A stretch of 64,000 nucleotides of DNA from Mortierella sp. BCC40632 (GCA_011634665.1 WAEK01000009.1:1293501-1357500); one strand, 5' to 3'. Positions 20,618-30,474 are shown, counted from the first letter of the stretch. Made by a program: numbers and translations. The notes: a model not told the origin generated them from the letters alone.

Positions 20618-21685
20618 AAAGGATCGTCCAGTTGAGCTAGAGGAGCACAAGAAAGGTAGTACTGACAGTGAAATCACTGGGAACAGCGACAATGATGACA
20701 ACAGTCTTGACAGCAGCGACAACGATGACAACAGTCTTGACAGCAGAGACAACGATAACAGCAGTCTTGACAGCAGCGACAATGATGAGAGCAGCCTTTA
20801 CAACAACGACAATGATGGCAGCAGTCTTAAAAGCAACGGCAGTGATGATGACGGCAGTCTTGACACCAGCGGCAGGAGAACAAAGACGATGGAGGCGCCA
20901 ACTGCAACAAGAATAACGATTGCGAGAGCGATGAGGAAGATCATGGAGCATGTGACAAGTCCTCTCAACAGCTCCGTGAGCATGCACAGAGGGTTATCCT
21001 AGCTACTCTAGGCAGAGATAATGTCACGTCTGCCTATCATGTTGAGTGGCGCAAGAAAAGTCGACAGCAGCTCCTCTTCCTTTTGAAAGATGGGAGCTAC
21101 TTCTGTTGCTGTCTGCGCCTTCAGAAGGTTGGGATTGTCTGTCGCCACTTTTTCAAGGTCATGAGAGAGACTCCTGAGGCGAGGTACCATGTCAGTCTTC
21201 TTCCTCAGAGGTGGTTTAAGGAGGATATGCAGAGTGACTCGATCGACCACCTCAGAGACCGCTCGTTTATCGGTTATGATGACGAGCAAGGCGATAGAGA
21301 GGATGCTGGGGAACCAGGCGCCAACTTTATGCAATGTCTGGAAAATATTTCGCCGACAAAGATCCAGGATATCTCAATGAGAAACCTGGAGCAAGTCAAG
21401 GATGAAAGCAGGCGCCATTTATTGAAGCGCCAGGCCAACGCATTCATAGACGGAATAGACACGGTGTCTGCGGGTGATTCTGAGATGGTCTCCGGGTGGA
21501 TTTCTGGGTTGGAAGACAAGTACGATGCACACAAGCGCGGTGTCGTGCCTGTGAAAGACCCAAAAATTGCTACACCCAAAGTAGGAGGTCGGCCACGCTC
21601 TAAGAGACTTAAGTCAGTGTATGAGGTCCAGAGCGAACGGGCAGCCAGAAAAAATAGAAGAGATAGTCCTGATCAAGAAGCTTAA
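16927..21685 (+). CDS. Ulp1-type protease fused to MULE (FAR1-like/DDE/SWIM) transposase, frame-broken
   Basis: Start at MTAIEINES. Order: N-terminal domain (16927-17340); C48/Ulp1 cysteine protease with NHW (His, about 17712), FGDS (Asp, about 17762), Gln in QQTDSSS and SSCG (Cys, 17928); acidic linker (18175-18533); FAR1-like Cys/His module (18919-19130, CGC then HCH); DDE core with VVWNDST, VDEARAMEAA and CLWHIEEN (19686-20010); a 30-bp minisatellite coding acidic repeats (20680-20880); SWIM finger C-x-C-x9-C-x-H (about 21104-21148). Introns at about 18053-18174, 18534-18689, near 18860-18918 and about 19497-19680 keep phase, so one polyprotein is plausible, though two genes cannot be excluded. 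One-base shifts occur at 17365-17375, 17451-17453, 17504-17509, 18293-18295, 18464-18466, 19279-19283 and 20209-20212. Ulp1 pairing is known from plant KAONASHI MULEs. Confidence 0.82.
20573..20620. repeat. T/A homopolymer inverted repeat
   Basis: About 38 T followed by 10 A within or beside an intron of the transposase gene. Similar T-then-A blocks occur at 31997-32036 and about 61673-61712. Confidence 0.7.
20680..20880 (+). repeat. in-frame 30-bp minisatellite
   Basis: About six degenerate copies of a unit containing GACAACAGTCTTGACAGCAG, coding a repeat like SDNDDNSLDS. It forms an acidic, low-complexity spacer between the DDE core and the SWIM finger of the MULE transposase. Confidence 0.85.
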
Positions 21686-21710
21686 GTCCTGTTCTTTGTC
21701 CTGCCCTTGC

Positions 21711-21915
21711 CCTCTGTTGTGGATCACAACATTTTTCTTGGCTAAGTCGATAAATAGGAACCAAAATAGAGAGCCAGATGAGACGTTTATAGGACGTCTG
21801 CAGCGAGAGCTGCAGACAGGACCATTTTTATTCCCCTGGCGGGCGAAGAAGGGCCAGTATAAATACTGGCCCTAGCCCTTGAATAAACTACACACCAATC
21901 TCACCGACTTCTCTG
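21711..21915 (+). repeat. 205-bp dispersed repeat, copy B (inside the MULE)
   Basis: Inverted match of 10012-10217. It starts 23 bp after the transposase stop codon. The centre has 10-nt arms GGGCCAGTAT and ATACTGGCCC around AA, giving a TATAAATA core in a near-perfect palindrome at about 21852-21873. It may be a promoter for downstream sequence, a terminator, or an independent small element. Confidence 0.8.
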
Positions 21916-22048
21916 ACCCTACCCTCAAAATATATCACCCTCAATCAAAGACACGGCTAGTCTTGTTAATCCACATAATTCTCTCTCTCTCTTGTCGAAG
22001 ATAACTTTAATAAAAGAACTTATTGTCTCGTAACGTATCAGGTACCAC

Positions 22049-22079
<31 letters not shown>

Positions 22080-22157
22080 TTCGATGATGGGTCCAGCTTC
22101 CACGCTGCTTCACTCTAGACACGCACGGGCCGCCCTTCCCAGACCTTTACGTTCTTG

Positions 22158-22585
22158 GCGCATTCAATGCTTCAATGCGGCCTTGTTCTTTCCGCATTCA
22201 ATGCTTCAATGCGGCCTTGTTCTTTCCGCATTCAATGCGGCCTTGTTTTTTGCGACTTTGTGCTTCACGCATTCAATGCTTCAATGCGGCCTTGTTCTTT
22301 CCGCATTCAATGCTTCAATGCGACCCTTGCTCCTCCCGTATTCAATGTCTCAATGCGACCCATGCCCCTATTCAATGTGGTTTTTATGCTTCCCGCATTC
22401 AATGTCTCAATGCGACCCATGCCCCTATTCAATGTGGTTTTATGCTTCCCGCATTCAATGCCTCAATGTGGCTTTTTTGTGCTTCCCGTATTCAATGTCT
22501 CAATGCGAGGTTGCCCTATTATTCAATGCTTCAATGTGGTTTTGTTCTTCCCGCACTCAATGCCTCAATACAGCACATACTCCTC
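22158..22585 (+). repeat. degenerate 30-45 bp minisatellite with hairpin units
   Basis: At least nine copies of a unit built on CGCATTCAATGCTTCAATGCG followed by a C/T-rich spacer. Each core has 6-nt arms CGCATT and AATGCG. Later copies replace GCTT with GTCT or GCCT. All three plus-strand frames stay open across it, so the long open frames here are products of the repeat, not genes. It lies just upstream of the zinc-finger gene. Confidence 0.85.
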
Positions 22586-22747
22586 CCATCTCATCAGTCT
22601 TTCTTAAGTCGAAGGCTTAAATACAAGATATTCAGCTCCTTGGTTCACTACACACACTCACTCACTCACATTCTCTCTTTTTTTTCACACACACTCTCCC
22701 CCAACTTATCTCTCGCCCTTCCTCTACTTCTCTTTCTCTCTCAAAAT

Positions 22748-23692
22748 ATGCCAAAGGTCTCCCAGTGCTCCTTTCATAAATGTGCAAAAAATCTAAATGA
22801 TGATAACAGGGAGAACTTTTTGTACTTCTGAGGAATCTCATTGGAGAGCATGCCACACCAATGAACCAGCCAAGTTCCCTTGTCCCTTTACGAATAAGAC
22901 AGTTGAAATCCATCGAAATTCGGAGAAAGACTACAAGTTCACCTGCGTGTGCGAAAAATCATTTATCCTTAACGCAGGGTCTGTAAGGCGTCACTATGAA
23001 TCTTGTACAGTAGCCAAACGGCTGGCTCTCCAGGCTGCTTCAACAGTTCCAGATACACAGGCTGCTCTTGCAACCCCAGAAACACAGGTTGCACCAGCAG
23101 CGGCCCAGCCTCACCAAGCATCCAGCGAACTTCCAAGCCCATCTCAGGCTCAAGATAAGAGTCCTTCCCGAGAGACAAGTCCTGCAGCGATATCGTCACC
23201 AGGGACCATTGTTTTCCGGGATGGTATTCTTGACTGCTTCCTTAATAAATGCTGAGAATGAGAATAACTCAATTATTGCACTGGAAGGTAGATACTAACA
23301 ATAATCTACTTTAGGTGTTACGGAAACTTTAGATGATGTTCTGTGGTATGTCCGCCGAATGGACGAAAGACAAGAGCGAATAGAGGACTACCAGTTGTAT
23401 TTGGGGCGTACTTTGGAACAATTAGTTGGATTTGTGAAAGGGAACCCAGCAGGCGCAAGTCCACGGACGCCTTGTGAGTTAACCATTTCGTCCATCATAG
23501 TGCAATCAGGATGAGTGTTGACCATTAGGCTAATGTGCTACTTTCTAGTAAGTCTCGTTCATAATTATAGGCGTCCCACACCATATCCGGCCCCACCGAA
23601 GGCAAGCGGTAGTGAAACAACAAGAAGATAGGGAACAGCTGAGATATTTAAACAAGTGTGTAAAAAAAACAACAACAACAACAACACTGTGA
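22748..23692 (+). CDS. MULE-borne zinc-finger protein, paralogue of the 3816-4793 gene
   Basis: Start MPKVSQCSFHKC. Finger residues: CSFHKC, CHTN, CPFTNKTVEIHRN, CVC, HYESC. Spacing between CSFHKC and the HTN is 26 residues in both this gene and the 3816-4793 gene once a one-base difference in the T-run at 22817-22821 is allowed for. As written, the frame stops at 22830. A Pro/Ala/Gln-rich linker follows (about 23040-23210). An intron with branch site TACTAAC (about 23225-23314) leads to a coiled-coil exon (DERQERIEDYQLYLGRTLEQ), and a second intron (about 23474-23571) leads to a last exon ending at TGA 23690-23692. A TTAAATAC promoter element lies at about 22617. It lies inside the MULE and in the same orientation as the transposase; likely an accessory DNA-binding protein, by inference. 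Confidence 0.65.
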
Positions 23693-23867
23693 AGAATAAA
23701 CCAAAAGAGAAGACTAAAAAAGCCATCAACCGATGGGTTTAGAAGCGAAAGATAGGCTAGGAGGTTGGAGAGACGCAGGTTAAAAACTAGCAACCCATTG
23801 ATGGACTCTGTTAGGCGAGGCGAGCCACAGGAGGAGCTGAGAAAGGTATTATTGGTGGTGCGAGTTA

Positions 23868-24039
23868 CCGACCCTCGATCCCGAAGATTAAGGTTCCCGA
23901 ATTTTAAATTTTGGCCAGCCCGAATTTTAAGCGACCGCAATCCCGAATTTTAAGAGGTTGTGGGTCCCGAATTTTAAGTGGCAAATGACAGTCCCGAACG
24001 GTAACTAACGTTCGGGAGTCCCGAAGTTTAGCTTTATCC
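23868..24039 (-). repeat. MULE right terminal inverted repeat
   Basis: Reverse complement of the left repeat. The strongest match is 23916-24039. Tip sequence on the plus strand ends GTTTAGCTTTATCC, followed at once by the target duplication at 24040-24049. Confidence 0.9.
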
Positions 24040-24049
24040 CTCTTTGTCC
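24040..24049. repeat. MULE target-site duplication, right
   Basis: CTCTTTGTCC, identical to 16461-16470. Confidence 0.9.
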
Positions 24050-24101
24050 TGCGTTGGGGGCTATCCATGCCTGGTGTGCTTGGGGCAAAAAAAGTACATT
24101 T

Positions 24102-24182
24102 CGTCAACAGCAGGACTTGAACCTGCGCGGGAGAACCCATGAGATTTCTAGTCTCACGCCTTAACCACTCGGCCATGTTGAC
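24102..24182 (-). tRNA. tRNA-Ser(AGA)
   Basis: Folds as a class II tRNA: acceptor GTCAACA with TGTTGAC, A-box-containing D arm (TGGCCGAGTGG), anticodon stem TGAGA/TCTCA with loop CTAGAAA (anticodon AGA), long variable arm GGGTTCTCCC, T arm GCAGG-TTCAAGT-CCTGC, discriminator G. No intron. A run of seven T on the minus strand (A at 24088-24094) shortly downstream is the Pol III terminator. It is divergent from tRNA-Cys at 30920. Confidence 0.95.
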
Positions 24183-24280
24183 AGCTCATGTTTCAGGCGA
24201 CCAGAAGGGGGCGCCAGGAGCTGGGAGGAAGAGATCCGGGACTTTGAATCTCCGATTCTGGATTCTCTTAGAGAGACTAG

Positions 24281-24298
24281 GCAAAATTTCACCAATGA
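24281..24298. repeat. 18-bp target duplication, left copy
   Basis: GCAAAATTTCACCAATGA, repeated exactly at 25008-25025 right after the poly(A) tail of the insert between them. Confidence 0.9.
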
Positions 24299-25007
24299 GG
24301 TTGAACAGAGATCGAGGCACAGGAGGAATGCAGAGCCGCAACACACAATCATGGAGGCGTATCAGGGAATGGTACCTGAAGTGATGATAACAAGCTGGAA
24401 GAGAATGCACAGGACGACAAGACCGATAGCGAAGGATATGGCGACTCGATTTATCGAAGCCATTGAGGAATTTGGACGCACGCAGATCTGGGGACAGAGG
24501 TGTACAGCCACAGTGGACTGGGAAAAGACGAAAGGAATCACTGCGGTGAGCAAACGCGCCGGGAGACGCAATGGTGATGGGGAGACACCAACCAGCCACA
24601 GTGATTTCTCAGACTTGAACAGTCCACAGCGGCCGAAGCCCGACCTCAGAGAGGCGTACAGAGAGGCGGATGAAACAGTTCTGAAGTATGTGCAGGGAAA
24701 GACTAAGCTGAATGTGATGGAGCGGCTAGGAAGCTGGAAAAAAGTGTTGACAATGGACGCCGGCTAAAAGACGACGAATGAGCGCAACAGGCCACGTAGG
24801 GGGTGGGCGGACAATACTCGACCCATTCATGCGATGTGAGTGATGCCGAAGAGTATATGGACACTGTAGACTAGGTTCTGTAGTATCCATTTGCGAGATT
24901 CCTTCTCGTTTAAGGTCCAGTGACAACAGGGCGGCCCCGGCCGCCCTGGTATACCATAAACTCTGCATGCCCACATGGGGTCCTTGTTAAAAAAAAAAAA
25001 AAAAAAA
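24299..25007 (+). mobile_element. 0.7-kb poly(A)-tailed non-LTR insert (SINE or truncated LINE)
   Basis: Flanked by a perfect 18-bp duplication and ended by 19 A (24989-25007), the signature of target-primed reverse transcription. An open frame to 24767 (about 155 codons; includes WKRMHRTTRPIAKDMATRF and KYVQGKTKLNVMERLGSWKK) is followed by a 3' region with the hairpin GGGCGGCCCCGGCCGCCC. The frame has no domain I recognise; it may be the end of a LINE ORF or a non-autonomous derivative. Its tail differs from the LINE at 13371-16100, so it is a separate family. Confidence 0.8.
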
Positions 25008-25025
25008 GCAAAATTTCACCAATGA
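25008..25025. repeat. 18-bp target duplication, right copy
   Basis: Identical to 24281-24298. It ends 4 bp before the left LTR of the Ty3/gypsy element. Confidence 0.9.
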
Positions 25026-25029
25026 AAAA

Positions 25030-25447
25030 TGTAACAAGAAAATCTGGCTACGTGGTCTTAAGATATAGTGTGATTTGAAGGTAGTGGGATGGAGAAGGAT
25101 GGGAAGGTGGGAAGTGTGGCAAGAGAAGTATTTGTAAGATTTTGATATGGGTTGCTAACCGAGGTTTTTATTAAGCGAAGCTCTTGGCTTAAATAGAAGA
25201 GGGGGGGTGGACATGGATGGGTCTGGGCTAGGGGAGTGTATTGGTTAGGGGAATATCGTGTGGTGCCATGGTCAGGATGTCTTCGGGGCTATTGGGGTGG
25301 TGCGGGGACTGTAGGGGCTAGGGGTTGGGTACCGGGGCGGCGACACCAGACGTGGTCGAGGCTGGCCTAGGTCTGTGTCTAGGATACGGTGACGTCATGG
25401 AGTCGATGCGGCTTACGGACGGACGACACGCACTCGACCTCCCGACA
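25030..25447 (-). repeat. LTR (3' LTR in element orientation)
   Basis: In element orientation it begins TGTCGGGAGG and ends CTTGTTACA (TG...CA). A purine-rich stretch AAGAAAGGGCA just inside it (minus strand, about 25458-25448) fits a polypurine tract. Confidence 0.95.
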
Positions 25448-25487
25448 TGCCCTTTCTTACTTGAGACGTCCCGGCGAAAATAAACAA

Positions 25488-28400
25488 CTACAAACTTCTT
25501 CCTTCCTCCAATCGATACTGTCTTATACCTCGTCTTAGCGGCTGACTTGCTGCCAGGACTTCCGGCACCAGGAGTCTTTCGATATTTGCTGGCATCAGGC
25601 GATCAACGTGCACCGTGTCTAAGTTTCCTAGTTGATCAGAGATACGGTAGGTACCATTTCCGATCACAGCAGTGACTCGGTACGGGCCTTGGTAGGTCTC
25701 TCCAAACTTGTCTCGGTTCGTGGGACTTCCGACTATCGTCATTTTCTTGAACACCAGATCGTCAGGACGGAACGACCGGGGCTGCACATATCTATTGTAA
25801 TAGACGCGCTGCCGTTCTTGGGCGACTCTCGAGTTTCGGTGTCCTTGTTCTCTTGTATCGTCAATCCTACTCGGGAATAGGTCCATTCGGTCTTGGGCGT
25901 TATCGACACCTTCGGCAAGGATGGCACGGTCGTCTCGCGGGATCCAGGAGCTTGGCAGCGTCAGATTCTTTCCAAACAATAGTTCAGACGGGGAGAATCG
26001 GGTCGCGGCATTCCTTGTGGTCCGGATTGCTAGCAGGACTCGCCATATGTTCTGCGGCCATTGGGTTCGGTCCTCTTCCGTCAATCGCCTCAGGAGGGCT
26101 TTCAACGTGCGGTGCATTCTTTCGACTCGTCCGTTCGCTTGGGGTCTGTAGGCAGTCGTCGTTTGGTGGCGTACACCAATCTGTCTAAATAAATCTTGGA
26201 TAAGTTCACTAGTGAAAATGGAACCACGGTCTGATAAGATACGCGCAGGTACACCAAAGATTGCGATAACATGGTTCATCAGAAAGGACAACAAAAAAGT
26301 GTGTGTGTCAGCCTTTTTCGCGGGAACAGCTATCGGCCATCTTGTGTGATAGTCGATCGCGGTAAAGATATATGTCAGTCCGGTAGCCGACGGCGGATAG
26401 ATTGGACCAACAACATCTACACCAATGACTTGTAAGGGCTCGGTTACGTCGATCGGGTGCAACTCTTCTGCTCGGGCAGCAAAGTTGGGCGTGGCATGTC
26501 TTTGGCAGGTCAAGCAACTCTGGACTACTCTCTTGGTCTGATCCATTAGGCCGTGTCCTGTGTATCGTCGTGTCAGGCTGTTATAGGTCGCTTCAACGCC
26601 TTGATGGAACTCATTGTGGACTCGCTTGATCGCATCGACGTCGTTTCGTTCGTGCAGCACTTCTAAGTAATCATCGTTATTCCATTTGTAGAGCATATCG
26701 TTGGCACAAAAATAAGGAGCTGATCGTCGTCTTATCTTTGCTCTATCCTGTTCAGTGGCTCCTTCAGGGTAGGTTCGGTCTCTCAAATAGTTTCTGATGG
26801 TTAGGTAGACGGCATAGTCCATGGAGAAGAGCTCGTCGCAACTGGCGTCGTGCTCCTCGGGTTCTTGATCGATCTGGAATATAGTTGCTGGCTCTTCAGA
26901 CTCATCCTCAGTGTCGTGTTTGTCATCGTCGGGTACAGTGGTGGTCGTGCATCGGGAAGCAAAATCGGCAGGATTGTTCTTTCCCTTAATATGCTTGATA
27001 TCGAAATCGTATTCTCGCAATCGGAGGGCCCATCTAGCTAATCGACCAGTTAAAGGAGTGTCTTTAGAAAAGAGGCTCACGAGGGCTTGGTGATCGGTCA
27101 GCACTTCGAACTTTCGGCCAGCCAAGTAGTGTCGGAAGTGATGGACACCCCAGACTACAGCTAGGCCTTCCAGATGGGTCGCGGAGTAATTCTTTTCAGC
27201 AGTTGTCAGGGTTCTTGATGCGTAGGCGATCACTCGCTCGCCATCTTCGAAGATCTGGGTCAGGATAAGCGATAACCCTTCACCGGATCCATCAGCTATC
27301 AGTCGGAACAGGCGATCCCAATCGGGCGAGGCTAGGACGGGTTCGAGGTCAGGGACTCTTTCAGTTTATCGAAGGCGGCTTGGGTCTTGTCGTTCCAATA
27401 CCACTTGACTTGGTTTTTCAGCAACTCGGACAAGGGCTTGCCGACAATCGAGCAGCGGAGGATGTATTTTCGGAAATAGGAGGCCAGTCCTAGGAACGAT
27501 CTTACTTCAGGAGCGCTTTTTGGGCGTCCGAGTACTGCGGAGGCTCTCAATCTTAGACCTCTGTGGCCGAATGCCTTTTGCAGAGATGGTTTGACCAAGG
27601 TAGTCTAACTCTTCCTTCAGAAAATGACACTTCTTTCGGTTGAGCTTGAACCTATAACGATCGAGGCGTAAGAAGACAGCACGCAGGTGAGTAAGATGCT
27701 CTTCGGGGTTCTTGGAAAAGATCAGGATATCATCGACGTAGACGTGGACAAACGGGAGACTTCCCAGGATCTCTTGTACTACTCGTTGGAACGTGCTGGG
27801 TGCATTGACAAGTCCAAATGGCATGACGTTGAACTCAAATAAACCTAATCCGGGTACGCTAAATGCAGTCTTTTTTTTTCTGTCCGATGGCTCAACGGCT
27901 ACTTGCCAAAATCCCCAGATGGCGTCTAAACCAGTGTAACAACTGCAGCCAAAGAAAGAAGCCAAGATGTCGTCACTTCGTGGTAGTGGGAATTGATCTC
28001 GTTGGGTCACAGCATTAAGACGGCGGTAGTCAACACAGATGCGGATACTTCCATCTTTCTTCTTGACTGGTAGGACGGGGCTCCCCAAGGTGAGTAGCTT
28101 TTGGAGATGATGCCGTTCCTCAGCATTCGATCGATCTCTTCGTATAGGGCGGTCTTAAAAGCGGCGGGTACTCGATAGGGTGGAACGTGAATAGGTGCAG
28201 CTTCTCCTGTTTTGATGTGGTGCGTGAATCGTATGGGTTTGGTCTGGGTGAGTTGGTCGATAGATGTGGCGAAAAGATGACTGAACTCATTCAGCAATTC
28301 ATCAAGTTCGTGCTGGATATCGGGGGTGATCAGACTCATGATGTGGTCAACGTTACTGCGGGTCTGACTTTGCAAATGAATATAAAAAGAACTTTCCCTG

Positions 28401-28860
28401 CTCGATTGGTATCCAAAGGCGGCGTTGCTGCAAGTCGACGGTGATTTTGTTCTCACAAAGCCAATTCATTCCTAGAATCAGTTGATGTTCGGGTCGGTCG
28501 AAAACGACGGCGTATGTTGGCAGCTGTAGGTGTCGTACGTTGATGGGCAAGCTTTTTGATGGCTCTGTCAGGGGCGTGCCTTTTCCCATCGGCGGTGACG
28601 AGTTGTCGAGTGTGGGTGGTGTCTGGTCGAATCCCAAGAGTTGTTGCCAGTCCCGAGGTAATGACCGAACACGCGGCTCCAGTGTCAATGACGGCGGTAA
28701 CCTCATGTCCATTCAGGGTGACAACCGCTTTTAGGGAGCAGTAACTATCCTCTGGCGGCGGGTTGTCTATGAGGTGTATGTCGTGATCTGGATTTCTTTT
28801 AAAAGATGCATGCAGTCTTGCCTCAAACTGGGGCTGTAATACAACAAGTGAGCTAACGAG
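25488..28860 (-). CDS. gypsy pol: protease, reverse transcriptase, RNase H, integrase
   Basis: Protease with VIDTGAACSVIT (about 28690) and ILGMNW; reverse transcriptase with VKKKDGSIRICVDYRRLN, FGLVNAPSTFQR and the YVDD active site (about 27740); RNase H with YASRTLTTAEKNYS and LTDHQAL (about 27100); integrase with an H-x3-H-type N-terminal finger ending CLTC, then DVVGP, LSDRG and GRVERMHR carrying the D,D,E residues (about 26430-26120); a basic C-terminal part (GPYRVTAVIGNGTYRI). No chromodomain is visible. One-base shifts at 28581-28584, 28384-28388, 28083-28086, 27517-27521 and about 27340 split the frame. The last piece (27233-25488) is open for 581 codons. The element's integrase would choose the insertion site next to tRNA genes. 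Confidence 0.88.
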
Positions 28861-28875
28861 ACAGGTACCTTTGTG

Positions 28876-30295
28876 TCAAAAGAGCAGTTCTTGTAGATCC
28901 AGGTCCGGTCGGTCTCTCATTAATTCAATGAAAGCGGGTCGACGAGACTCAATGCGCGGGTGGTCTTTTTGCTGTTGGGGAGTCTGAGTCGTATCATCGG
29001 TTACATCGGGGACAGGTGTTGGCTGTCTTAATGGTCGTGAAGGTCCAGGTGTGGCGGGGCGGTCGGCGGGGGTCGGGGTCGTCTGAAGCTGCTGTTGGAC
29101 CAGGGGTCGGGGTACTTTATCAACATCCATTCGTACTTGGCGTCGTGTCTGTCGTAGGTCGTGTTCAATTTCCTCACTTTCATTGTTCGGTCTGACAACC
29201 TTCTTTCCGTTCCTGTCATAGGGGTTGGTTTTCTGTGCGTGACCCACAGCAGACTTGCTGAGAGCAAGCAAGTCCTGCGGGTCCTCAGCGAACAGGTTGG
29301 CTTCAAGGGGTGCCTGTCGGTTAGGCGGGGCGTGCGTGTTGACAGGTGGGTGAGGCTGTCGGTTTCGGCGGGGAAGGGGACACTCGTGGGATCGATGTCC
29401 AACTTCTTCGCAATTGAAACATCTTCCTTCGTCGTACAGTCGCTGATGGCGGGGGGACATAGTCCTAGGGGCGTAAGCGTTGGCTGATGCGTAGCCTTGT
29501 TGTCGGGGGTACTGTTCGGGCGGGGAACGGTGGGTGGTTTCGTTCGGTCTCTGACCGTGTTGCATTCGGTTCAGGACGTTCGAGTGCTCCATGAGGTTGA
29601 CGCTCATGGCTTGCACTTGTCGGGGAAAGTGTTTCCAGCTCGGGGTCGGGGAAACCTCGTGGCAGTGAATTGATTCCGGCCAAGGGGTGGTAACGTTCGT
29701 GAGCGTTTACAGCGGCGAGTACTTGTCCTTCTTTGCTGGCAAGGTCGCACATCTTCTCGTAGGTGTCGGGTTCTCCTCGCAATACTACAGCTCTGATCTC
29801 AGGCAATAGTGCGGTGGCGAAGAACGTGCGTTGGGCGAAATCGTCGACGATACAGCCTGCGTTGAAGATTCTGTTCATGTCGACAATGACTTCTTCGACG
29901 GTTTGGTCCGATCGTTGGCGGTAAGAACGGGCTTCGACTCCGGCGGCGGCCATAATCGCATGGGTGTGGTAGCGGTTGGTGAACTCTTTCTTGAACCCCT
30001 CGAACGTGATCCACTTGCCATGGTTGGCTTCATACCATAGCTGGGCGGTACCTTTCAGATAGACACCGAGGGCGTTGAGCTTGGCTTGACCAACCCAATT
30101 ATTGCCGCGGGCAATGGCTTCAAAATGACTGAGCCAGGCGATGGGGTCGTCGTCGGGGCGGTACTCTCGGGGGGTAGCCAGGACTCGTTCACGAAGGTTC
30201 GTTGGGCTTGACTGGGCGGGCGCGGCTGGGGTCACGGGCTGGATCGTGCTCTCGGAGCCAGACGGGCTCGAGCTTGAGGCGGGTTGAGAAGGCAT
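28876..30295 (-). CDS. gypsy gag with CCHC zinc knuckle
   Basis: Start MPSQPASSSS at 30295, just after an A/T tract. A capsid-like domain (WLSHFEAIARGNNW, then LKGTAQLWYEA, about 30130-29780) is followed by a Pro/Gln-rich part and one CFNCEEVGHRSHEC zinc knuckle (about 29415). A change of frame near 29621-29629 separates the capsid part from the knuckle part, so it is inside gag and not the usual gag-pol frameshift. About 470 codons in all. Confidence 0.85.
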
Positions 30296-30474
30296 ATTTT
30301 TTTTTTTTTTTTTGGGTTTGGGGTACAGAGAAAAGGAGTGTGGGGAAATAAAGATAAGGTGCGCAAAAAAAAAATAGGGTTTGGATTCAAAAATTTGTGG
30401 ATGGTCCAAGGACGGGTGCTGCGAATCAGGATTTTGAGTGGAAATCAGAGAGCTGTCTTTGCGTAGAAGACCCC

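Larger units (their letters stand above)
16471..24039 (+). mobile_element. complete MULE DNA transposon with Ulp1 protease and zinc-finger cargo
   Basis: 7,569 bp bounded by a perfect 10-bp direct repeat CTCTTTGTCC at 16461-16470 and 24040-24049, the length typical of Mutator-like target duplications. Terminal inverted repeats start GGACAAAGCTAAAC (left) and, in reverse complement, GGATAAAGCTAAAC (right). They stay nearly identical for about 125 bp and recognisable for about 165 bp. Contents in order: protease-transposase gene (16927-21685), a 205-bp repeat, a hairpin-prone minisatellite and a zinc-finger gene (22748-23692), all on the plus strand. It inserted 52 bp beyond the 3' end of tRNA-Ser. 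Confidence 0.9.

Noticed and set aside
22158..22585. CRISPR-like array
   Set aside because: Units are degenerate and differ in length, spacers are not unique sequences of fixed size, and the host is a eukaryote.
22075..22831. Long overlapping open frames of 150-218 codons in all three plus frames
   Set aside because: They are products of the 22158-22585 minisatellite, which lacks stop codons in every frame; the translations are the same repeat read three ways.
29465..29640. Gag frame change as programmed ribosomal frameshift
   Set aside because: It falls inside gag, before the zinc knuckle, and not at the gag-pol border; other one-base breaks of the same kind occur along the element, so an indel is simpler.
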